Source: Saururus chinensis
Taxonomy: Eukaryota > Streptophyta > Magnoliopsida > Piperales > Saururaceae
NCBI GenBank assembly: GCA_035235625.1
Contig: CP141148.1
Span: 25,917,057 to 25,981,056, forward strand
DNA length: 64,000 bases
Direction: 5' to 3'
Shown here: piece by piece, positions 54,101 to 64,000 of the stretch
Layout of the letters: every line of letters starts with the position of its first letter
Numbering within the stretch: the first letter of the stretch is position 1
Translations under genes and position numbers: made by a program
The notes under the pieces: generated by a model
Told to the model about the DNA's origin: nothing
The model's input: only the letters and a program-made list of their open reading frames with translations
Databases searched by the model: none

Positions 54101-54343
54101 TAAGTGATTTGTGCATGTGAGTGTGTGCTAAATTAATTTCTTTTACCTTTAACACTCTTAGTCTTTAATCTTGATCCATAAGAATACGTCTACTCCTATT
54201 TTTCAAGCCTATCAATTCAAAATCTAACAGACCACAACTAAACCTAGTTAGATTCCTAAGACTAAAAATATACATAAAGTTTCAACATGGTTTTGATTAA
54301 CGAAATTAGCCAATTACAATACATATGTCTCATATGTTCTTCA
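51100..54343 (-). mobile_element. Non-autonomous Copia-type (SIRE/Maximus-like) LTR pair with short interior
   Basis: Minus orientation: 5' LTR about 53190-54343 and 3' LTR about 51100-52334. The LTRs share order and words: start with ACATATGTCTTGTAATTG-like sequence, then CTCACATGCACAAA, ATCGATCG clusters and an end with TCCTTGTGTGTTCTTAC-like sequence. The 3' LTR starts TGTTAGGACATATAG directly after a purine tract (CAAAGAGGAGAAT), as in SIRE-type elements. The interior (52335-53190) is only about 0.85 kb and has no credible gag or pol. The LTRs are strongly diverged, so it is old. Outer ends and target duplication are not resolved. Confidence 0.6.
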
Positions 54344-55996
54344 GTAGTATTGCAAAACTTTTCACGATAGTAGGAATGCAACATCAATCAAACCATGCTA
54401 GTATGTGAAACCTCACCGTAGTGAATCCTAACATCTCAAAGATCTAAGTATTTCGAATGTACTAACTATGATATACTAAAAAACATCGTCACAATTTCTA
54501 AAACATAAATTTTTTTATTTAAGTAGCGGCTAGGGTAGGGATGGAACTCAAGTCTAAGTATATTGGGAAACCCATGCTTTGGATTTTCAATTTGAACTTA
54601 AATAACTATTAGGGCCAAATTCAAGTTTCAAGTAGCCCAACCTTCCCTAACTTGGCTAAGACTATAAATATTAAATTTTTATATTTTTACCCTTTGATTT
54701 GATATTAACTCTTAGAATTTTCTATATGGATAAGAGATAAGACCAAATAAGTATATAAATCTTGTATTTTTAATAATTAAGTAAATTTTTAAAAATAAAT
54801 AATAGATAAATATTTAAAATTTTAATATTATAAATAGGTCTGGGTTGGGTTTGGCAAATTTGGGTTGGTTTGGGTTGTCATTTCTTAAATGGTTACGTGA
54901 TTGCATTTGGCAAAACTCAACTCAACTAAGGATATAAATATTATTATTTTTTATTCATTTTAGTGATAACTCTTAAAATTTTCGTCAAGTGTAAGAGATA
55001 AGCCCAAGAAACTATTAACATCTTGTATTTTCTAATAATTAAGTGAACTCTTTATAAAATAATAAAAATATAAAAGGAATTTTTATATTCTAATGGGTTG
55101 TATTGGGTGTGGTTCAGGTTTAACAAATTTGAGTCAGTTCAAGTTTGATTTACTATACCTTAATTGGTAATAAGTTTGAATTTTGGAGAGCCCAAACCAA
55201 CACTCCAACAGCATCACTTGGCTAGATAAATCATAAGCAATGGATGCAAGATGTGTTATTGTGGTCGTTTGATGGAATGTCTATCTTGCCAACATCTCTA
55301 TAAGGTTTTATATTAGTTTGATGAGAAGAATATTTCCATAGAAATTGGTCTCGTCAAATGACCTTACGCTTTAGATTCTCAGTCTCGCCGAGATCTTTGA
55401 AAATGCCACCTTGGTAGATTTTTCCACCTTATGAATCTCCCATTGTCGCCAAGATTGGATGATACAGCTGCCAAAGAAGAAAGGCTGAGATGCAAGATGA
55501 AGCTACCGAGAAGGCAAATGGTTCACATGTGGGAGGAAGGAACCGATGAGTAGAGATTGACTTGCATTAAAAATGATAATGATTTTCTTCTACCACATTC
55601 TATCCAACAAAACCTTACAATAGATTTTAATTGGATAAAAATATCATGTGAGCCTATTTTTTTCTCTCCTTGGACAAAAATGTGGTATTGGGTTATTAGC
55701 ATTTTTTAATAGATGGAATTCCTGGTCATATAATTGCTAGTATTCAACACGTAAATAAGGGGCAGAAAACGTTTTAGGCCCCTTAATATAGAAAGGGGCT
55801 GATTATGACAGGTTTCATATTTATAGCTCCAATTAATTTTTTTAAAATTATTTAATAATACAAATGGAGCTATTAATGTGGGACTAAGAGAGTATTATTC
55901 ATTAATAAGATGTTCGTAACTTGATTCTTCTTAACCATCAATCATTATTTCTCTTTCTCTAATGTTAATAATACTTTAACTGATATTATCCTTTTA
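54344..55996. other. Intergenic sequence with old MITE-like fragments
   Basis: Two stretches (54835-54895 and 55100-55180) rich in GGGTTTGGCAAATTTGGGTT-like words, plus a related reversed stretch at 54540-54650, look like remnants of hAT-like MITEs. No gene frame recognised. Confidence 0.4.
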
Positions 55997-56147
55997 AACT
56001 CCTTCCATTTCATATTAATAGTTTCATTAAAATAAATATTTAAAGAAAGCCCATTCACAAACTTGTTCATCTCATCTAGCAACTCTTTTTACTCTATCCA
56101 CTAATGTCTAAGTAAGATAACATAAAATAGAATTATTAATACGGAGG
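55997..56147. mobile_element. Stowaway-like MITE
   Basis: Left AACTCCTTCCATTTCATATT and right end ATTAATACGGAGG, followed by TA at 56148-56149, fit a decayed Stowaway element of about 150 bp. The left boundary is approximate. Confidence 0.5.
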
Positions 56148-56179
56148 TAATTTGTTTTTCAAATAGTTAATAAAGGACT

Positions 56180-57874
56180 AAGGTTGTTAACAAACCGAGC
56201 TGGCTCCTTGAGTAGGCTAGGCTCGACTCAGCTTGAACTAGGCTCAACTTGAGTAGTACTCCGCTCGAACTCAATTTGAGCTCAAATAGGTTTGAGTCAA
56301 GTTCAAGTATATACCCTTGCTCGATTCAACTCAGTTCAAATGATACTCGAATTCGACTCATATTTGGCTCGAGCTCGAACTTAAACTTGAATACAATTTT
56401 GAAATTGTTTATAATAATGCATATATTAAAAAAACACATATAGATGTATATATTATATAGGCATAATTATTAATTTAAATATATATTTATAACATATTGC
56501 TAATATGGGGAAGAGTTGATATTACACATATAAGTACCAATATTGTCCAATAGGACCAATACCATGATATAACACTAAGATACCTAAGAACTCTTCCAAA
56601 ATTTAAAACAAAAATTGAGGAGATAATATTACATCCTAACCCCTAACCTAAAAACTAGATTTATTTCCAACATGCATAACATAAACATGTCACATTTTTC
56701 TAGATTTATTGTTTAGGCCATTTATGAAGCTTATGTTGAATTTTTATTCGACTTGATGGTCTGTTATATATGGAGCATAGAGAGAAGAATGAAACAAATG
56801 AAGTTGAATTAGAGAGAAAAATGTTGTTGGATTCATGTTGTAGGTTGAAGGGAAGTAAGCCAGACAAAAGAGGAAGAGTTGTAACTTGATGGGTTCATGA
56901 TGTTGTTGCTAGAGATAGATTGGCTCTATATAGTGGCCATGGCTAAATGAAGACGAGTTGAAGAACAATCATACTAACAAGGGAAAGCATGAGCTAAGTT
57001 CATCATGATGCTAATGTTGGAGGAAAGATTTAGGATCAATTAGAGAGGCATTAATTTATTGGAAATGAAGAAGAAGAGTTGTGAGTTTACTGGAATTGAA
57101 GGATAGAGTAAGAGGAAAAATCAAGTTCTAGTGGAACCCGGTGTCATACCAAAAACGAAGATGGGGGTCCCACATTGCTAGCCAATTAGAATAAGTCTAT
57201 TGCAGGCTAGATTTTAACATAGAAGTAGGCGATGAAATGGACTCTAAAGGGTAGAAAACTCTAAACCCTAAACTCGTACCTAACCCTTTAAATAGTGATT
57301 TGCGGTACAGTTGCATAGCAATTTTTTTGCCAGTGACGAACAGAATTTTGAAGACACATAGTGCTGAGTTCAAGTGGTCAATTTAAGCATGCATCCTTAG
57401 TCAAAATCATTTGCTCCTTATTTTTTGTGCCTTTTAAATTACGCTTTCCTGGTTGGCATATCTTATATAAAATTTAGTGTATTAAACAAATATGATTTAT
57501 AATCTCTTTTAGTAACTAAAAAAAAGACTAAAATATGAGTTGGCTTTTGCACTTTGCATACTTCATCCTTGATGAATTAAATGCCATTGAAGTAAGCATT
57601 TGACCTAAATGTAAAACCTAGGCATCCAATATTAAAATATTTATTATTATTTAATATCAAAGCATTCATAAGCTTTAGATTTTTTTTTTCTATGTACGAG
57701 CCTAGGCTTGTGAATCATATTATGAAGTGTGTGTGCAAGCTGGAGCAAGCTTCAAATTTTTAGCTTGAGCCAAGTTCAAGCCACAATATTCAAACTTCGA
57801 GCCAAACTCAAGCTAGCCTTGAATAGTTCAAGTCTAACGAGCCCATTACTCATTCCGGCTTGTTAACACCCCTT
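56180..57874. mobile_element. hAT-like non-autonomous element
   Basis: Ends form an inverted repeat: left AAGGTTGTTAACAAACCGAG at 56180 and right (reverse complement) AAGGGGTGTTAACAAGCCGG ending at 57874. Both ends are followed inward by GAGCTCGAACTTGA-type words (56200-56400, 57720-57850), the hallmark of a widespread plant hAT-like family. The 1.7-kb interior has no recognisable transposase. An 8-bp target duplication could not be confirmed. Confidence 0.6.
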
Positions 57875-58393
57875 ATATAAGATGAAGGGAGTACAGTTCA
57901 ATTATTTCTTTATAATAATATTACCGTTTGCAAGAGTTAGTATCCGTGTATGGGTGTTAAATATACATATAATCATTATGAGAAATTTTCATCGAGACTA
58001 CTTGATCACTTTCCCCATTTCTCCTTGATATAGGGCTGAGGTTATAGTAAAAGCAGCCAATAGAAAACCAAAATAACTATCACCAATATCTCTCATTTTT
58101 TGCCAGCTGAGATTGAGATCAAAACCGATATCACAATCCATGGGTGGTGGTGGCAAACTGAAATTAGAGGAGAATCAGTTTGCATTTCATTTTTGAAATC
58201 CTACAACGCAGATTAGAACCATGTATGTACAACACATAAATATGTAGACTTTCCACATGAACAAAAATCTAAAATGAGAGGAAGACGACTTCACGGAAGA
58301 TCCAAAATATGGGCCCCATCAAGCAAGCAGAATATTTCTTGGACTATTCCTTGCATAGCAGAAATTGTGTCCACCCTTTCAAATATTTACACT

Positions 58394-61300
58394 TCACCTC
58401 TGCCCCTGAGATTTAATGAACTCGTCAATTCTATTCTTCAATTCAGTATTGGGAATGAGCATGTCTTGAGTAAGGTGTGAACGGTTAAATGGGTCCGTCT
58501 GTATCAGCAAAAGAAGAAGTCAATTCATTTTTGTAGTATAAGTTATTTACTGTTTTCACGAAATGAAAAGGAGACTAGTGAAAAGCAATGAAAATGACAT
58601 TACGCTATCACTAAGAAGGTGCCTCTGGATAACTGGTCGATCCACTGTAATTCTTGAAGAAGGCAGAATCACAGGATCCTTCATCAAAGTGTACTGCAGA
58701 AAAAGATTTGTTATTCTAATATACTAATCAATAGCTTTTTCTTAATCAAGCAAATGTTAAATTTTTTTTAGAACTTAAAATCTAGCAATTTGACAGAAAT
58801 AGCGGGTAAAAAGACAAGGTGATCAAATGTAAATCATAAATTCCAAGAGATAAAGTTCAAGTAAATGATACAACAGAAAACAAGACAAAAAGAACACAGC
58901 CACATTGCACACCAAAATTAATACTTCATATAATATTTTAACTAGCAAATAGCGATAACAATTTGTCACAAAAAGCAAAAGTACTCCCTGATGATGATAG
59001 TCATACAGATACGTCACTGAGACATGAATGAACCTTATCCTTAAAACATCCGTTTGGTGGGCCTAATTATATAACAATCCCATGTGCCTCACCAATAGCA
59101 ATTCTAAGGACGGAGGGAGTATGGCTATAGTACTAACATATAAATTCCACAAGAAAACTTATCCAAGAAAAAAAACCAAAAGGAACGAAAAATCATTAAA
59201 AAACAAAACCATAGCATCCATTGGTCCTTGGAAGTCATAAAAACTAATATTCAGTTTAATGCCCAAGAAACAAAAAGAAAAGATGACTATTTCAAGCTCA
59301 AAGGGTAAAATAACCTGAATAGGATCAAGAAATTCATCTGGTATTTCTCCAAGCGCAGCTTCAGCGTCCATTGCCTCAGAAGCTGCAATTTTGGCTTTTG
59401 TTCCAAGCTCAACAAACTCCTGAATTACTCTTCTATCTTCTCCTATTTTCCATAAAACCTCAGCAGCAGCGGCAAACAACTGGACATGATTTCAATATGT
59501 CATGGCATTTATGTAACCCCTCATTTAGACAACAAAAAGCATAAAGAGAAGCACTACACAAACATGCGCCTCTATTCCAATATCAATGATAAAGATATAC
59601 AGGATTAGTTTATGGGGTCTGATATGTCATGCAGATGGGCATATCCTTGTTTCAATGCAAATATAAGCACTTGCCCCCCACAAACAGAATGTGCAAGTAG
59701 TCGGTCCTCAATATGAAACGGTCCCAAGAAGCATAATGTTCTTCACCAAAAAAAAAAAAGAGGGTGGGTGATATATTTACCTGTTCATTGTACGAACGAC
59801 CATCTCTAGAAATAGCACTTGGAAAAATGTTTTCCTTGTCGCCTCTTGCAAGATGTACATAGATATCCACAATCTATAAACAGATAAGTTGTCAACAAAC
59901 TGCGTTAAGTACAGCGTATATTTATCCACCTCAGTATATGAGTTCTTCCATAAACTGTTACACTTTCTTTGCAGCTAGGTTAACACCACCAAATTTTACC
60001 ATGACACCAATTAGTTAATCACATCTTCCATAATTATACCATATGCAACAGACAAACCAGTTAATAGTTAACCGGTTACCCATTTTACACCCATGAGTCT
60101 CTGTCTTTGTTACTGACACCAGCCACTTGAACAACATTCACAATAGCTTCCCCTTTGTCAGCTCAAGGTTGTTCAGGCCCAGCGTTAACATTACTTATTT
60201 AGGGTATGTACAGCCGGTCCTTCTACAAGCTCTTGCATGAGGACAAGCTAGAGGCATGTCACATAAGCAAATATTTTTGACTGGAAAAGTCATGGGGTTG
60301 GCACTACATTACACTGGCAATGCAGAAATTATAAAATTTATTCATGGAAAAGCTCCAGAATGCCCACTTTCTAAAGACAAATGAAAGCAACAAAAAATTT
60401 CATAAGTTCTCTGAGAGGAATCGGTCATTCTCTCAGTCAAAAAATGTTCTAGATTTGAGGCAATTTGAAAAAGGGAGGGGGCTCGAAACCTGTGGTCGGA
60501 GACTAGCCAGCCCAGCAGCCAATCTCTGCCCTGTATGGGGGCAGCCAGGAAGGCCAGGTAGGCGACTGACAACAAAGATTGTAGGCTTCAAATAAATAAT
60601 AGATTACTAGAACTTACAGAGACTTCCTTATACTCTACAAATCTTATATTTCAACCTTTTCAGAATGATGAAAGAGTATCACTTACAATTAAAAAAAAAG
60701 GAAGTGAGAGAACAAACAACAGCAGCAGTTGTTAGGAAGACATAATTAAACATGATTTAAAAAGTTTCTAAACAGTAGAGATGAACCACTAAGAATTCTT
60801 AGGAGTTGGTGTACCCTTCTCTAGTTCTCTTTTAAAGTACTTCATTCCATCGTGCAATTTGGCATATTACATGTAAAAGTGATATCTAACTGTAAATACA
60901 AGTTCAACATCAAGTTACATGCATACTTACTTGCTTCAATAGTTTTTTTGGTCGAAATTCATACTTCTCAGGGTCTTTCAAACTAAGGGCTCGTCGCTGC
61001 GGACCAACCAACTGTAGCAGGAAGTAGTTGAGCATATTTGCTACTCTCTCAACCTTCAAAACACACATTATACATACATAGACTTAAAAAAACTGACAGC
61101 AGTGTGACAAAATTACTAACGGAAAAAAGAAGATTGATGCATACCATCTCAGGAAGAAGAAATGGAGCTGTAATCTGCTCTGATGTAAATGCCAACATAC
61201 CAACATCTTCATTTGCTAATTTCATGTCAATTCGAATGATCTAGGTCAAGGGAAAGAATTTCAAAGAATTACAATTATCCCCATGAACAGAGAAACTAAC

Positions 61301-63741
61301 ACAAAAAGCTGAATCATAACCCACATTTTCTTGAGAGTGAAAGAGACGTGTTCTTTCCTGTCTCTCTTGAGATGGCCTATGTTGCCATTCAGCAGAAGAC
61401 ATTTCTGCTTCCAATTCTTTCAGCTCAAGAATTTTATTAAGACTTTCGTCTAAAAGATAAATGCTGTCATTGATCAGGAAATTTAAGAAGTTCAAATAGA
61501 CTCCTTTTTCCTCTTCTTTGGCAATCTGAAAAATTAGGCAAGTGATGGAGATTAGAAACTATATGAAGTAACATGTAGATGCCCAGAAAAACTGCAAAGT
61601 CACAGAGCTAACAAGATGGTCTATGACAACTTGTTAGAAGGGGCATTTATATTACCTGCCTCCATACATTACGATGGCTTGGAACTTGCCACAAGTACTC
61701 AAGGAGTTCAGCGATATTATGACGGATATTGAACTTGTCATAGAACTGCAAATTGCAAATACATTTTATTAATGAATAGATAGATATCATATAATTAGGA
61801 ACAATTAATCTGTAATAAAACTTGACTAATAGGAAACACTTCCATCCAGATAATGTTAGCATTTTACATTAGCAGGGAGACTGGAAGGGACCAATTCTCA
61901 ACAAGTATCTTTCACTGCTGCGAAGTCATGAAATCATATTATCTTCAATAATCATGACATTAATGATTTCTAAATAAATTTAGTTCACAAGATGACATTT
62001 TTATCCTTTTCACAATCGTAAATTGCACTTACACCTGGCAATTTAAAATTAACACTGACTCATCTGTGAAAAAGAAGATAAACAAGAATCCCTCCATGGC
62101 TAATAGTTTATAATTTTTTTCAAATTCATCAAGATACAACCTCCCATTATGCATAACCATCTTTTTAAAAACACAACTTCTCTGTACAAATAACCAAATT
62201 CTGCTAATTGAAACATGAAAAATAACTTTAAATAATGGAATCTTAATAGAATATCATGTGGGTCCACATGAATAATAATCTGAACATGGGTCAATATTGC
62301 TTTTGAATTACATCAGATAAGGGGGGTAACTGCAATTTTCCATTCTCTTAAATGAACTGGTAAGGCAGTTATGACTATTTCAATTTATGAGCTATTGCGG
62401 ACATTATTTATTCATGAAAAGCTGCACTTTTTTTCGCATAGGAAAATTGGAAGAACCCTTATAAAATAGAAAAGTTACAAGTCAACTTAATATAAAAGTA
62501 TATACAGAAGAAACTGCAAAAATACAAAAGAAGGCATATCTCATACAAATGTTAAAACAGGAGATTTGCATTAAAATGGAATTGACAAATCTAAGTATCC
62601 ATCATCTTAATGGGAGATAATGTCAGGGTTCAGAGTGGGTCATTCTCTTCCACTCATGTACGAAGGTCTTGGATGAAATTTATTAACGGTCCATCAAATC
62701 TCTTAAATCAGTTAAACAGTTCCACGAAAGCAAAAATAAGGAAGAACAGAGAGAGCCTCTAGGGAGGCCAGCTGTGTGAACAAACCATTTAATGGCAATA
62801 TTTCGAAGCATTTTGTCCACAGGTAAATGATTATCTATAGGTCTTATAAGTTTAGCTGATCAAATTGTTTGATAGTAGAAATTTGGTCCACAATTTCAAA
62901 TCAAGTAAAGAATACCCTTAACATGATTTTTCACAGTAACCATATAACAGCTTATAAAGGCCAAAAGCTGATTTCTTAAATTTCCACCCCATCCTTTTCC
63001 TAGAAAATAATAAAAAATGTTTAAGGAGGATGACAAGAAACAAGGACACAGTGTGCTGTACTTGTGTATGGGAGCCGGTAAACTCAATATCCACATAAAG
63101 CTTCAGGAGATTGCGGACTAGATACTCCAGAGAAAGTGGATGCCCTTCAAAGAGGGTAGCTGTAGCTGACGAGCCACTGCACAAAACAATAACCAACATG
63201 GCATGCAGTTAATATGATAATTTGCAAAAGCATGTAAAGAAATCTCTTTTTTCTCTCTTTCTTCACTGAGAAGAAATGAAAGATCGTTACCCTACAATAA
63301 TACTAACAAAGTAAGATTTCTACCTTCTTTGTGGGATCCAACAATTTAAAACTTCCACCATCTTTGCTCTTAGATAAGGGTTTGTAATATGTGAAGGACT
63401 AGCCATAAACATGATGATAAAGTTCAAAAAGTCATCCTGGTACAAAAAAGGAAAAAGAATTAAAGTGTAAGAAAAAGTTCCAAGAAAAATAAGGACCACT
63501 ATAAAAAATTACAATGTCTGAACATAAGAAAAAGTACCAGCAAGAACCCATCCAAAGCCTTCGGGACACGTGAAGCAAAAATAAGCAATTCCATTGCATC
63601 ATCTACAAAGTGCTCTGGCATAGATGCAAAGATCATTGGACATTCTGGTGTAAGAGGCATTTTAAATCCACCAACAAGATCCGCTAACCAAAAAATCATT
63701 AACCTATAAAAAGATAGTGCACGCTGAAAAAGTGCTCCATC
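58394..63741 (-). CDS. UFD2: Ubiquitin conjugation factor E4 (UFD2 family), 3' half
   Basis: Eleven exons, all with GT-AG borders and consistent phase: 63741-63538, 63436-63324, 63176-63062, 61745-61656, 61525-61325, 61240-61145, 61053-60931, 59873-59781, 59479-59315, 58693-58604 and 58498-58394 (stop 58394-58396). They encode 464 residues of the UFD2 core and U-box; the N-terminal half lies beyond the right edge. Landmarks: [77 protein letters not shown], then [21 protein letters not shown] and [15 protein letters not shown] of the U-box. E4 proteins extend ubiquitin chains with Cdc48; the Arabidopsis relative (MUSE3/PUB1) lowers NLR immune receptor levels. The protein stops soon after the U-box (EFIKSQGQR). 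I rejected in-frame sequence upstream of 63741 because an acceptor (CCTGAAG) precedes DGALF; that start is the least certain border. Confidence 0.93.
58984..59119. mobile_element. Possible Stowaway-like MITE in an E4 intron
   Basis: Left CTCCCT at 58984 and right GGACGGAGGGAG ending 59119, each flanked by TA (58982-58983 and 59120-59121). The right end fits the Stowaway pattern well, the left end only for six bases. 136 bp. Confidence 0.45.
59874..60930 (-). other. Large E4 intron
   Basis: 1057-bp intron between exons ending KLLKQ and starting IVDIYVH. It holds no recognised gene; a GC-richer patch at 60470-60570 looks foreign to the AT-rich intron but was not identified. Confidence 0.6.
61746..63061 (-). 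other. Largest E4 intron in the window
   Basis: 1316-bp intron between GSHTQ and FYDKFN. AT-rich, with short open frames on both strands that look random. No mobile element was recognised. Confidence 0.6.
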
Positions 63742-64000
63742 CTTCAGGAAATAAAATAAATTAAATAAGACATCAGGTTGATAAATGAAGACCAATCCAA
63801 ACATAAACTTTGAAAGTTTCATTTTCAACATATATCTTCTTTTGAAAGGCAGTAACTCCTACATTATTTATATTAATAGAAAACAATTTAGAAATTCATC
63901 AACTATTAACTATATTTAAACCAACGTAACTAATTGGTAGAATATATATGTCAAAGGCTCAAGGTAGGAAGTTGTTCATTATCTACAAGAAAATTGGTAG

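Noticed and set aside
63742-63831. Extension of the E4 exon upstream through FGLVFIYQPDVLFNLFYFLK
   Set aside because: The frame is open, but a pyrimidine-rich tract and CCTGAAG acceptor lie directly before [10 protein letters not shown], where conservation with the family becomes strong. I treat the extension as intron, with some doubt.
1-64000. CRISPR-like arrays, tRNA or rRNA genes
   Set aside because: Direct repeats present are minisatellites without spacer structure; no tRNA cloverleaf boxes or rRNA sequence were recognised by eye, though a tRNA scan was not run.

Overview
The window is nuclear DNA from a flowering plant. The evidence is intron-split eukaryotic genes, a plant-type DYW pentatricopeptide-repeat gene, a BIR-type receptor ectodomain, a plant riboflavin synthase relic, and a high load of Ty3/gypsy LTRs, Copia pieces, MITEs and Mutator-like (MULE) DNA transposons. 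I cannot place it to family. No rRNA, tRNA, CRISPR array or prokaryotic feature was seen.

Layout. Positions 1-17 kb are a nest of elements inside one old MULE (copy A): an F1-family LTR piece, an Athila-like remnant with gag-protease coding, a second F1 LTR with a GC-rich leader, the rest of the first F1 LTR, then transposase, an unknown ORF and a Ulp1-like protease gene. A solo LTR follows at 17.3-18.9 kb with target-site duplication (TSD) ATTGT. From 19.9 to 21.8 kb lies a riboflavin synthase pseudogene split by an Athila solo LTR (TSD GTGGC). A 0.77 kb inverted-repeat element full of 105-bp repeats sits at 22.7-23.4 kb, and a kinase-less BIR-like LRR gene at 23.6-24.3 kb. From 25.1 to 41.6 kb is MULE copy B, interrupted by an F2 solo LTR (TSD ATGTC) that itself carries a truncated chromovirus-like element, by an F1 LTR, and by a second F2 solo LTR (TSD ATAAC).

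The right third is more gene-like. An apparently intact intronless PPR-DYW gene lies at 45.9-47.8 kb. It is followed by a Stowaway-like MITE, a Copia remnant, a short non-autonomous Copia-type LTR pair, hAT-like remnants, and the 3' half (11 exons, minus strand) of a UFD2-type ubiquitin conjugation factor E4 gene that runs off the right edge.

The most interesting signal is in both MULE copies. Non-coding stretches between the transposase, the unknown ORF and the Ulp1-like gene are packed with degenerate copies of a palindrome close to TCGTGTTATCGATAACACGA. Many of the variable positions are its CpGs. This resembles in logic, but not in sequence, the dispersed short motifs bound by anti-silencing proteins of VANDAL-type MULEs. 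The live host genes (PPR, E4 and possibly the BIR-like gene) are unrelated to each other; nothing suggests a gene cluster or operon.
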